A stretch of 64,000 nt of DNA from Hemileia vastatrix. Taxonomy: Eukaryota; Basidiomycota; Pucciniomycetes; Pucciniales; Zaghouaniaceae. Location of the stretch: positions 12,510,212 to 12,574,211 of the forward strand of contig JASXTE010000008.1 of assembly GCA_030280995.1 (NCBI GenBank), written 5' to 3'. Position numbers and translations under genes: made by a program. The notes under the pieces were generated by a model. The model was not told the DNA's origin. It saw nothing but the letters and a program-made list of their open reading frames with translations, and did not search any database. Below, in pieces: positions 10,924 to 22,248 of this stretch (within the stretch, counting starts at the first letter, position 1; the number at the start of each line of letters is the position of its first letter).

Positions 10924-11710
10924 TGTCACCGGACGACCTACGCACAAGGTTGAAAATGTTCCTGTAAGTGAGATGAGTAGTTTAGAGACTTCTTCAAAGC
11001 ACAGAGGAATGATTCGAGGAAGTGATTCAAAGATGACTCGAAGGAAGAACCACTGCTTCGAGTTATGTTCGAGAAGGATTCTAATATAATTTAAAGGTAA
11101 TATTAAAATTCTTAAGATCTCACGAAAGCTTGGAAACTCAACAATCAAAGATTTAGGATTTAGAAATGATTATTGAGAAAATAAAGAAAGATACAATAAT
11201 AATGATTTAACTTAAAGTTTTTACCACTATTAACTATAAATATATTTTATAATTTAATTCTAAAGAATATCCAAACAAAAACCCAACCCCTTTTATATTC
11301 TTTACTCCTCCTCGCATTGACCTCATACCCATCCACTATTCCGCACACCACAGACCATTAAAATACATCCGTTACACCTGGACCCTCCTCACTAAAATCC
11401 GTTAACCCCTTAATCATCCATGCTCACTACCCCTTAATAATCCACAGACATTTCATAAACCTTTTAATGTACTATTACATTGACTATTGCGCTGTGCGTC
11501 GCTTATTGAGAAAAAAGACTAAGACACACTATTGAGAGATTGACTAATTTAGATTTAGAGTTTAGACTAGCGCAGTTGAATAGTGAATACACAAAGGAAA
11601 GTTGCAGTTGCTATGGAGAATTTCTTTCTGCACTTCGAGTATGGATTTAAAACCTATTATTATTGATTTAATGAGTTGCTTTTGCCTCGAGTGTCACGTG
11701 GCGCGTGACA
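10924..11710 (-). repeat. 3' LTR of element A
   Basis: The 787-bp sequence matches 21446-22248 almost throughout. The ends are TGTCAC and GTGACA. The right LTR is about 16 bp longer, mostly from an additional segment near 21940-21960. Confidence 0.92.
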
Positions 11711-11720
11711 GATGCCCGGG

Positions 11721-11727
11721 TATAAGA
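11721..11727 (+). promoter_or_regulatory. TATA-like box for the opposite-strand gene of element A
   Basis: GGGTATAAGAACG begins 10 bp beyond the LTR end and about 90 bp before the ATG at 11810. Copy B has GGGTATAAAATG at the same place (28512 onward), so the promoter position is conserved. Confidence 0.5.
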
Positions 11728-11809
11728 ACGCAAGCTCCGTTGAGTGTAAGACATACTTCCCACACTAGTTTCCCTTTACTTTTATTTTTTAATTACTCCA
11801 TAATTTACT

Positions 11810-14146
11810 ATGATGGATTTCCCTACTCCAACTCCCATGCCTCCACACCCTAAAGCGGATGGGGGAATCGTCACACGGCAATATTCCAAGGCTTGCACAG
11901 CTTGGGAGTCAATGGAGTACTTTTGCATGGAAATCACGGCGACACAAGGTCCTTGCCAGAAGTGCGAATTTTGCCGCTGGAGATGGGTGGCGTGTGACGC
12001 CTTGTCAAAGAATTTTGACATCGAGAGTTGGTTCACAAAGACTAAATATTGGAAGATTCCCAAGACAAAAGAGGTAGTTGAAGATATTTGGGATGTTTCA
12101 ATTGGGGACAATCAATTGGTGGGAGAGAATGAGGAGGAGGCTGAAGATGAAGTAGCAACCTGGGTGGCTCAGGCTGCGAGTAAGAAACGAGTGGTTGAAG
12201 AGGAAGTCGACGAGTTAGTTGAGAAGGAAGAGGAAGTCTCCATTTTGAGACAGACCCCAAAAAAGCGACAGGTGGTCATCAAGGATGATGAAGAGAAAAA
12301 AGGAAGTGACAGTGGAGGCCACTCCGAGATTGTTCTTAGAAGCAGACCCCATCTTTGAAGTAAGTCCATTCTCCTGATATTTTATAAATTTAGTTACTGA
12401 TGGTTTTGTTTTAGAATTCAGACGTTGTAGACTTTTCTAAAGTACTAAGCAGTAGACACAATGCAAGATGGGTTGGTTCTCCTTATTAATTTATAAAAAG
12501 AAGCGCCTGCCACTCTTATTTTCAAAGACAGTGTAATAATGTGTAACACTAATATTTGACTAGAAAGTTTATAAGTTGAGATGATTTAAAGATAAGGAAA
12601 CAAGCACTACTATCCGGATATTTCTATTCTTAACAAGCGCTATTATCCACAGCTACTCCCTCTTGAAGCGCTCTCTTTGAATTTGCCTTATTATAGTAAT
12701 AAAAAATCTCTAATAATAGTTAATCCCACTGAATCTATATATTCTCTCTATGTTGCGCTCTTTCACTATACTATATGAAATACACACACAGACGCACAAA
12801 CTCTAAAGACTCAGAAAATACCTTTTAATATTCTCTCAAACAATTAATCACAAAAGATCTAATATCTTATACTGGGTACTACAACTATAGCTACACGTAT
12901 ATCTCCATATTGATTTTTCTATGATCTGCTTTTTAAAATGACAACTAATGCGATTTTTCTTATTTGATTAACTAAATAGATAGATCGACCAGTTCTCCCT
13001 TTGTCCCTACCTAATAGTCCTCCTTTTATATTCTTCCAGCGCTCAAGACACAGTTCCCTAATGAATCTCCAGCGCTGACTCTAGCGCCACATTAGTAAAA
13101 CAATAACTAATTTATTAGTATGCTACTTACACTGCTTGCAACAACTACAGCGCCTAAATCAGACCCTATAATTACTAACACTAGTATTAACTTGTTTCAC
13201 TGATTCTCCACATATGCGCTTTTAACTATACCTTGTTTTGTTTCAGCGCTAGTTCCAGGTTTGACTTATCCTCACGCTGCGTCTAGTTGCCTCAACTCTC
13301 GGGTAGTTTTACGATTGAGTCCCCACTCTCTTTGCTTTAATACTAGGTTCGTAGTTCTGACAGCTTGATTTACTAGTTAGCCTTCTTTATTACTTGTCTC
13401 GGTAAGTTTCCCAACTGGCCGCGGTACAGCATACCATGCACTTGAGTCGTCCTTAATCCATGACTTTCTTCTTAATGCATAACACATACCTTTTGGAAAG
13501 CCCAAATCCATATTGTTTAGCGCTTTATGGTCCTAAATCAATAACACACAATTCCCCATTGTGCGGCACATTTCGCTACAAAATCCGAGCGCACAGACCC
13601 TCAATCTTTTTCCACGCTTCCATTTCCTTTGTTCCTTGAAACACGCAAATACATATTATATTTTAACATTTCCTGCTGCTCTAGCTCCCCTTTTTTCTTC
13701 CTGGACTACGCGCGCTGATTGGTCTAAAATCAGGCTTCCTGCGAGGTGCGTACCACAACGTCATCGCAGAAGTCCCTACGGCCGAAGCTTCGAATGTGGA
13801 AGCGACCATTGTGGAACCCACTGCTCTGGAAGTGACGGTGTTGATCCCAACTGAAGATAGATTACCGGTGGTTGCCTCAAGGGAGGAGAATGAAGAAACC
13901 CTCAATCAAGTATGGTTGAAAAAGCCTCCCCAGGTTCGGCGAGAGAGGTTTATTGAAGACTTAAGCAGCAAAATTGATAAGATTGTCGATGCCGCCTCCT
14001 TCGACGTGGCCGTGGAGCTACTGGAAATTGGAGAAGTGATTCCAGTAGGAGAGGGGGAAGTCTTCGAGAAATGTAGGAATGAAATAAGGGAAATTTTGGA
14101 AAAGATGAAGGGATTGGTTTGGGAGAAAATAAATGAGAGAATTTAA
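11810..14146 (+). pseudogene. Opposite-strand Cys-rich gene of Ty3 family A (copy A)
   Basis: The gene lies between pol and the 3' LTR, antisense to pol. Exon 1 (11810-12359) has a Pro-rich N-terminus and a Cys cluster with GPCQKCEFCRWRWVAC, which could bind zinc, then KEVVEDIWDVS and an acidic region. A 55-bp GT-AG intron (12360-12414) matches the position and phase of a 70-bp intron in copy B. Exon 2 is split by a solo LTR and resumes at 13762. It ends with a helical region around DKIVDAASFDVAVELLEIGE that is conserved in copy B. A frameshift near 12310-12340 ends the first frame early. The role is unknown; a DNA-binding or Gag-accessory role would be guesswork. The Cys pattern recalls Zn-cluster domains only loosely. 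Confidence 0.6.
12426..13757 (-). mobile_element. Solo LTR of family C inside element A
   Basis: The insertion starts TGTAGAC, ends GTACCACA and is flanked by ACGT on both sides (12422-12425, 13758-13761). Removing it joins exon 2 of the opposite-strand gene in frame. It matches the split 3' LTR of element C (27118-27718 plus 37768-38428), for example at GATGGGTTGGTTCTCC. There is no internal sequence, so the two LTRs of the inserted element probably recombined. Confidence 0.8.
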
Positions 14147-15060
14147 AATGGAAAGAGAAAAGAAAAGAAAGAAAAGAAAAGTAAAAAACAATTTGTATTT
14201 AGTTATTTTAATTTTGTTGTTTTATGAAAATTTTAATATTTTATTTTTTATAAGATTTTGAGAGAAAAAAGGAAAAGACAGAAAAAAGATTTAAATAGAA
14301 TTTTGTTTAAAATTTTAAAAGAAGAAGTTTAAATGAGAGAGGAAAAGAAAGAATATTTGATTGAAGAAGTTTTAGTTTTAAAGTTTGAAAAGAAAAAGAA
14401 TTAAGTAAGAAAAAAGAAAGAAAGAAGAAAGAAACAATTGATTGAAATAATTTTGTTGTAAATGAAATATAATGAAAAGAAACAATTTGTTATTTATGAA
14501 AGTTTGTTAATTGAAGATTTGAGGAATTCAGTTATTTTAAAAAATAAAAGAAAGAAAAGAAGAGAAGTAATAAATTTTTAAAAGAGTTTTGAAAGAAAAG
14601 AAGTAATTTGTTCAAAGGATTTAAAAGAGAGATTTAGAGGTTGAAGTGAAGTTTGAGAAGATGGTTGTGTTGCGTTTGTGAAAAATTTTGATAGTTCGAG
14701 GAAAAGAAATTTTAAAAGAAAGAATGTATATAGAAAATTGAAAAGGAAAAAAGAAAAAAAATTAAAAAAAAAACGATTTTAATTTTATTTGTTTTATTTT
14801 TTTAATTTTAATTTAATTTAATTTAATTTTAATTTGATTTTTTAATTTGAAATTTTATTTTTATTTTATTTTATTTTTAATTTTGTTTTGTTTATTTTAA
14901 AGAAGGTTAAAAAAATTTTGAAAAGAAAAGAATAAAGAAGAAAACAAAATTAAGGAATTTTTTAGAAGTAAAGATGTTTTAGATTTTAAAAAGAAGAAAA
15001 GAGAAGAAAGAAAAAAAAAAGAGAAAGAAAAAATAAAAGAGAGTTTTAAGGTTTTGGTTT
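14147..15060. repeat. Low-complexity purine/AT tract of element A
   Basis: Most of this stretch is AAAGA-type purine sequence. It includes a short ATTTT/TTTAA tract at about 14770-14900, the counterpart of the huge microsatellite in copy B. No gene is seen. Confidence 0.7.
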
Positions 15061-15079
15061 TAAAGGATATTTAAGATGA

Positions 15080-18000
15080 AAAGATTTTAGGAGTTCAGTG
15101 GCGTTAGAAACATTGATGGCTGGTTCCCAGGATGTTTTGTCTGAGTCATCGAGGAAGCCTTTCCATTCCACGAGGTATTGAAGTTTCCCCTTGCGCATTC
15201 TTGAATCAAGGATGCGGCTTACTTCCCACTCTAGATGGTCTTCTACTTCGACCGGTTCCGGAGGAGGTTGGTTCTTGCCCGGGTATGTTTCTCGAGCCAG
15301 TTCCAGGAGAGATATGTGAAAAACAGTGTGAATAGCCTGCCATTTAGGAGGTAGCTTGAGTCAAAATGCAGTTTTAGAGACTTCAGAGTCGATTTCGAAT
15401 GGTCCCAAGCGTTTTTCAGCCAGTTTCTTTGATGGTCGAGTTGTTCTAATGTTTCGTGCGTCGAGCCATACTTTGTCGCCTGGTTTAAAAGAAGGAGCAG
15501 TTTGTCGATGTGTGTTGGCCTGTTCCTTGTACCTTTGAACTGCTAATTCCAAATTTGATTTAAGTTCCTCTTGGAGTCATGATATGGTTCGAAGATAATG
15601 TTCCGCAGGATGATTAGTTCCTACATGGATTGAGTTGAATCGAGGATGTCTTCCATAAACAGTTTCAAAAGGAGATTGTTGTGTCAAAGAATGAGTCGAG
15701 TTATTATAAGCAAATTTGGCCAATGGTAACCATGTGGTCCAATCATCTTGTTGGTAACTGACATACATTCCAAGGTATTGTTTGAGTATTTGATTGACCC
15801 TTTCCTTTTGCTTATTGGTTTCAGGATGATAGGACGTGGAGAGATTCCTTGTGATATTGAGTTGTCAACACAGTTGAGTCCAGAATGTAAATACAAACAA
15901 TGAGCCTCTATCTGATATAATATCATTAGGTAAGCCGTGTTTGGAAAATACATATTCTAGAAACAAATTTTACAAATCTTCTTCTGTAGCAGTAGTAGTG
16001 GTTTTAATAAAAATAGACATTTTTGAAAATCTATCTACTATTACTAATATAGCATCAAAATTATTAGAAAGAGGAAGTTGAGAAATAAAATCCATCGATA
16101 AAGATTCCCAAGGTTTAGAGGTAGTAGGAAGTGGTTGAAGCAACCCATACTTCCGGTGATGGGGAGCCTTATTCCTATTACATTTGTAACAAGCTTTTAT
16201 GTAGGCTCTGATTTCCCTAGTCATTCCTGGCCAGAAGAAATCCCTCGCTATTAACTGTTGGTTTTATCAACCCCAAAATGACCAGCTAATGGAGAATCAT
16301 GTCGACTATTGAAAATCCATAATTTTATTTCATTGTTGTTGGGTATGACTACTCTACCTTCAAAAACTAATAAACCTGATTCAATACTAAATCTTTTGGC
16401 CCCTTGCTTTGAGAGTATTTTGTCTTTCAACCCTAAACAATAGTTTTTCTTTGACTGAGCTTCAAGGATGTTGGATAGTGGATTTTGAAAAGATTGAATT
16501 GTCATTGAAGTGAGTTGATGAGTCATTAATTGATTTGTTGAAAATTGATTTCACATTTGCTGGGTTCTTGTCAGAAAATGTGTCCCCCTGCTGTGGGTAA
16601 ACGTTGTCCCGACGTGACAAGATATCTGGGACAATGCAGTTCTTACCTGGGCGATAGGAAAGAGAAAAAGAAAATTCAGACAGAAATTCAGCCCACCAGG
16701 CTTGACTCCTGGTTAATCCTTTGGAAGACATAAAGTATTTCAAAGCATTATGGTGTGTTAAAATTTGAAAAGGACTATCTAAGCTGAGAAGAAAAGAGCA
16801 CCATTTTTTAAGACAATGAATAATAGCTAAAAGCTCTTTGTCATGAATTTCATAATTTAAATGTGCAGCAATGAGTTTGCGTGACTCGAAAGCAACAGGA
16901 TGAAACAATTTTGTTTCAGGATTTAATTGAGAAATGACCCCTGCGATAGCATAATCTCTCGCATCTGTCTCGACTATTGTCGAAGCAGAAGGATCAAAGT
17001 GTCGAAGAATTGGAGCTGTGGTGAATGCCGTCTTCAATGCTTCAAATTCCTTTTGTTATGTGGAAGTAAAAACAAATGGAATATCTTTTCTAAGAAGAGA
17101 AGTAAGATTGGAAATAGTTTTAGAGTAATCTTTAATAAATCTTCTATAGAAATTTTCAAAACCCAAAAATCCTTGGAGGGATTTAACGGTTTTGGGCTCA
17201 GGCCATTCCAGGACTTTTTGGACCTTCTTTTTGTCCATGACTAAACCATCAGTAGATAACGTAAAACCCAAAAAATCGATTGATTTAAGATGGAATTCGC
17301 CTTTATTATGCTTGGTGTATGGACCGTGATCTTGAAGTCGATTTAGAACCTGTCAAACATGATGAATATGTTCATCTAGTTTCTTCCAGAAAATTAAAAT
17401 ATAATCTAAATAGACAACAAAAAATTGTTTGACAACATCTTGGAAGATATCATTAACAAATTTTTGAAAAGTTGATGGTGCGTTACACAATCCAAAAGGC
17501 ATAACTAAATATTCAAAACTACCAAATCTAGTGTACATTTCAGTCAGTGGTTCATGACCTTCCGCAATGCAAATAAGATTGTAAGCGCCTCTAAGATCAT
17601 ATTTAGAAAAGAAATTAGCACCATTGAAAAGGGTAAGAAGCAATGACATAGGAGAAACAGGATATGCATTCTTCTTAGTGACTGTGTTGAGATTTCTATA
17701 GTCAACACACAACCTAAGACTACCATCCTTCTTTTTTACAAAGAGAACAGGGGAGCCGGTTGGAGATTTACTGGCTCTGATGAAACCTTTGGCTACATTT
17801 TCTGCAATGTAGTCTCGAAGAATTTGAGATTCATCCTTCGACAAAGAATAGACAGGACCTGCCGGAGGTACTGGACCTATTAACTCTATCTGATGGTCGT
17901 AGGGTCAATGAGGTGGTAACTAATTGGCCTTGCGGATTGAAAAAACATTGGGGAAATCATGATATATTTCTGGTAGAGTTTATTTAATGGCTTCAACGTT

Positions 18001-18675
18001 GATTTGGTTGTCCTCATCATCTTCGAGAGAATCTGTGGAGGGAAGACCAGAATTGAGGGAGCATAATTTGATTACTTCAAGGCGATTTAAATCCTCTTCG
18101 AGTGAAGTCATTGAGCTAGAAGGGTTAGCCAATTGCTCATTTAAAGAAAGATCAGATTCTTGCAAGTCATCTGGCAGAGATTTGTCCTTTAGCAGGACAT
18201 TGTCAGGCGGGTTGTTTAACTCCCTATTGGCCTGCATTGAAGAATCAGAAATATACTTAGTATGTGGGGTGATCAATCCCTGTGTCCAATCAATTTCAGG
18301 ATTCCAATGCATTAAAAAGTCATGGCCAAGAATGGTATTGTCCATCCTTGGGGCGTCCAAGACTGATAATTCCCACTCAAAGGGGGGAAAGTTTGGAAAG
18401 TTGAAAACCCATAAAACTTTCTTACTGACCCAATAGTTGGGTTCCTCTGATTTGACCAAATAAATTGGAGTTTGATCGATATCTGTAAATGTCAGTTGTA
18501 ATTTCTCGGCAAAAGATAAACTGACAAAAGAAATTGAAGCTCCAGAGTCTATAAGACAACTGAAGGGAATATCCTCCTTAAAAAGAATTAATCTCAAGCT
18601 ATTTAAGGCAACTCCAGTCCTTAAGACATGGAGGTTCTGTGCACTGGGAGAGATAAGATAGTTTGCTTTGCACAC
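15080..18675 (-). pseudogene. pol: Ty3 family A pol (protease, RT, RNase H, integrase, chromodomain)
   Basis: Read 18675 down to 15080. The aspartic protease has LIDSGAS (about 18540), followed by an acidic linker. RT runs 17844-17350 with LRLCVDYRNLN and MPFGLCNAPSTFQKF. The catalytic YxDD reads YLDY, so one essential Asp is lost. RNase H (17037-16560) has ETDARDYAIAGV. Integrase has HDSPLAGHFG, a CYKC zinc-finger half, SMDFIS, IISDRG and the ERVNQIL glutamate region. The C-terminus is a chromodomain with WEVSRILDSR, YLVEWKGF and SWEPA (15130-15220), which in related elements guides integration to marked chromatin. Stops and frameshifts break the frame at about 17910, 17050, 16540, 15970 and 15580. 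The integrase type is common in basidiomycete genomes. Confidence 0.88.
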
Positions 18676-21368
18676 AAGTAAACTATCTACTAGTTTTTTG
18701 ACTTTGAACTAGTACCTTCTCTTTCCTTCAATTTTACACAATCTTCCAGCTTATGCTTACCCCCACAATACATACATAACCCATTATCTGCTCATCTCTT
18801 CCTCTCAGCTTCCTTAAGTTCCCCTTTAGGATCCAGTACTTTACTGTTATCACCTGGGGTTGAGCTTTTCGGTCGAGGTTTATCCTTTCCCTTATTGGGT
18901 TTGGATTGAGTCGAGGAGGATTGAGTTGTCCGCAGGTGTACAGAAGGTCCCAATTTTAAATTTAGGCCTTGAGATTTGTTGGCGTATCGACAATGATGGA
19001 GTCGTCCTTGGTAAATGCCGTTGAGTTCGAGGGTTCGATCCATTAAATCCGTTAAAGTAGTCATTTTCTGACCGTGAAGATTTAACTGATCCAGAATCCT
19101 CGAAGGAAGTCCTTTTTTGAAATGATACTTGAGGGCAGCATCATTTCAACCTACTCGAGTTTGAAGTGCTCTGAAGTTTGAGATATATTCAGAGGCTTTA
19201 CCATTATCACTCATGCGAAGAAAATCAAGTTCAATTTCTGAGTTGTCAGTTTCATTAGGGTCACCAAACAACGTGAAGAGTTGGTCTTTGAACTTTTCCC
19301 AATTGTTAATAAGTAAGTGGGTTTCGGTTGAAGAGAGCATGAGAAGATAAGGTTTGAACCATCTTGCTGCTTTTCCGGCTAGGAATGAAGAAGCCTAAAC
19401 AACCTTCGATCGGTTGTTATTGAAGGTTTGAGGGTCATTATGGAACAGGAGCTTGCAGGTTTGCAAGAAGGGCTGCAATCTGTCTGGATGTTCTCCATCA
19501 AATTTATCAGGAGATATTGTCAACTTAAGCACAAATGCGTCAACCTGGCCTTCCTCAGATTCACTGGTATCAATTAAGAGCAGTGAACTGAAGGGTTAAG
19601 AGCTAAACAATAAAGCTCTGGATAATTGATGCGCAAAAAACAATATTCTGCTGCACCAATTTTTGACTCAGTTTTCTAAGACAAAATCTAACAATAAGAT
19701 TAATTGTAAAAGGAAGTCAATGAGTCAAGAACTACTACTAAATATACTAATACTACTGTTACAATTATTTTATAAACACCTAACTATAAGGTGACAACTG
19801 TACTAAGTATTTAATGTATTTGTAGGAAAATGATGAAGTTAAGAACTGGCTATATAATTTATAATACTAGTATAGTAATAATTATATATATAACACTTTA
19901 AGAGTGTGTCAGACTCGACCCAAAGATAACAATGCAACAAGTACTAGTGTAAAATAACTAATAAAAATCAAGTTCAGATAAATATACTCACTTTATATCC
20001 AAGAGGTGGTAATTTTCTTACTGCAGGAATTTAAGAATTACTGGCTACTTGTAAATATTGTATAGTGAAAAAAGGATGCTTTATTTCGACAGGAAAGAAG
20101 CCCTATATATAGTAAAATCCTCCTCTCTATGCCCCACAATGTATTAGAGGTCTCAAGGACCCATGGCCCCACTATCTGGCTTTCAGACTCCCTTGAATGT
20201 AGCATACCAACAGGTGTCCCAAGCCTTTGCTAGCTACATCCTCCCCAATCCTACTCAGGATGAGTCGAGTCAGAGGCCCTATTAACCTCCCACATTGTGT
20301 GCTTACAAGATTTTCTCATCAGAGACACACACTAAAAACTACTGTAGCCAAAAAACTAGAAAATAAGATCAGATAAAGTGAAACAACTTTAGATAGAAGA
20401 TGTAAGAGATAAAAATAGATGGAAACATATAAGAGTAGCTTGGTTATGCTGTAAAACTTCTAAAGAGATTAGATAGCAGTTATGACAACAAAAGAAAGAT
20501 TTGAGATAAAGTAAAAAAGTGCATAAATGAAGTTTTTTAGAGTTAATTCTTGTTTTATCACTATACAACAAATAAAGGCTTTAGAAGCGCCCATATAAAC
20601 CATTTTTAATTAAGTCTGAAACTATTTAACTATTTTAAGTTTTTATATTTTAATTATTAAGTCATAAGAATTGAGAAAAATAGAAAAATAGAAAAAACAT
20701 GAAAAAAGTAGAAAAAATGGTAAAAAAGGAAATAAAATATAAGATAATAATGCGCAGTCACATAAGTTGATAGTAGGCCATTTAGAGAGCCCTCTAGGTC
20801 CTTAATATTTTGAGAAATTGACTGTGAGGTTTCCTAGTTGTCCTAATTTAGCTGTCCACGTGATTCTGTTTCCTGGAGGTTTTTCTACGTCCTAGTGCTG
20901 GATTATTTAGTGGTGTTTTTTGTTTTTAATTTTTTTTAAATATTATATTGTAATTTTTATAAGGTTATTAATTTAGAACCTTGTCTGATGGTAGTCTTAT
21001 GGAACCTGCCAGCTGACAGATATCATAGAAGGAGTTTTGAGTTTAGATCCCTCTGAAGACGTTGAATTTGAAAAGGTCTTCATAAAAAGTCTCATGAAAT
21101 CTTCCAGAGAATTAGATGGTCCAGGTTCTGAAGTTTGACCAGAAGGGTGATTAGCAGGGGCGGATGGTGCCTTGTGCATTGTATCCTCTCCTTCTTCATC
21201 AAAATCTTGTGGGATGTCTTCTACAGACTGGACTGAATGTTGCTGTTCCCTAAGGTCGAGTGGCTCCAAGGAGTGAGTGCGGGAAACAGGCCGTGTGGCT
21301 GTTGGCCTGCATCTGGCGCGAGCTCTAGTAGTAGCGCCTCTAGGAGGAGTGCGTTGAACAGGTGCCAT
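18676..21368 (-). pseudogene. gag: Ty3 family A gag, split by a solo LTR
   Basis: Translation starts at the ATG at 21368 (MAPVQRTP), 78 bp inside the 5' LTR. The first part runs to KLKTPSMIS, where a 1.5-kb solo LTR (19519-21018) is inserted. Gag resumes with DKFDGEHPDRLQPFLQTCKLLFHN and a capsid-like region with NNWEKFKDQLFTLFGDP. A CCHC knuckle (CMYCGGKHKLEDC, about 18745-18785) precedes protease. Copy B has these parts contiguous, which confirms the insertion. Single stops occur near 19395, 19145 and 18790. In the intact form it would package the RNA. Confidence 0.82.
19519..21018 (-). mobile_element. Solo LTR in gag of element A
   Basis: This 1500-bp insertion reads TGTCAACTT at the left and GCTGACA at the right and is flanked by GATAT on both sides (19514-19518, 21019-21023). 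Its removal restores the gag frame seen in copy B. A CTATATATAG TATA-like element occurs at about 20111. The ends resemble LTRs of the D/G group, but the body does not match any other LTR in the window. Confidence 0.82.
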
Positions 21369-21445
21369 TTTAAGAATTTAGAGAAAACACCTGAAAAGGG
21401 ACGTAGTAGTGCAAAGAATGAGAACTACGGATAATTAAATTATAC

Positions 21446-22248
21446 TGTCACCGGACGACCTACGCACAAGGTCGAGGATGTTCCTGTAAGTGAGATGAGG
21501 AGTTTAGAGACTTCTTTGAAGCACAGAGGAATGATTCGAGGAAGTGATTCAAAGATGACTTGAAGGAAGAACTACTGCTTCGAGTTATGTTCGAGAAGGA
21601 TTCTAATATAATTTAAAGGTAATATTAAAATTCTTAAGATCTCACGAAGGGTTGGAAACTCAACAATCAAATATTTAGGATTTAGAAATGATTATTGAGA
21701 AAATAAAGAAAGATACAATAATAATGATTTAACTTAAAGTTTTTACCACTATTAACTATAAATATGTTTTATAATTTAATTCTAAAGAATATCCAACCAA
21801 AAACCCAACCTATTTTATATCCTTTACTCCTCCTCGCATTGAACTCATACCCATCCACTATTCTGAACACCACAGAACATTAAAATACATCCGTTACACC
21901 TGGACCCTCCTCACTAACATCCGTTAACCCCTTAATCCTCCACTAACCATTCCGTCCATTCTCACTACCCCTTAATAATCCACAGACATTTCATAAACCT
22001 TTTAATGTACTATTACATTGACTATTGCGCTGTGCATCGCTTATTGAGAAAAAAGACTAAGACACACTATTGAGAGATTGACTAATTTAGATTTAGAGTT
22101 TAGACTAGCACAGTTGAATAGCGAGTACACAAAGGAAAGTCGCAGTTGCTATGGAGAATTGCTTTCTGTGCTTCAAGTATGGATTTAAAACCTATTATTA
22201 TTGATTTAATGATTTGCTTTTGCCTCGAGTGTCACGTGGCGCGTGACA
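21446..22248 (-). repeat. 5' LTR of element A
   Basis: The ends are TGTCACCGG and GCGTGACA. It is nearly identical to the left LTR, including the CpG-bearing ends, which indicates that A is fairly young. It is followed by TATTC, the target duplication. Confidence 0.92.

Larger units (their letters stand above)
10924..22248 (-). mobile_element. Ty3/Gypsy chromodomain retrotransposon, family A (copy A)
   Basis: Two LTRs starting TGTCACCGGACG and ending GCGTGACA bound the element, with a perfect 5-bp target duplication TATTC (10919-10923 and 22249-22253). The order on the minus strand is 5' LTR, gag (ATG at 21368), protease, RT, RNase H, integrase, chromodomain, an AT/purine tract, an opposite-strand gene, 3' LTR. 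It is enlarged by two solo LTR insertions. Its length is 11,325 bp including them. The internal sequence beside the 3' LTR is not a clear polypurine tract, and the sequence beside the 5' LTR is not a recognisable tRNA primer site. Confidence 0.92.
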
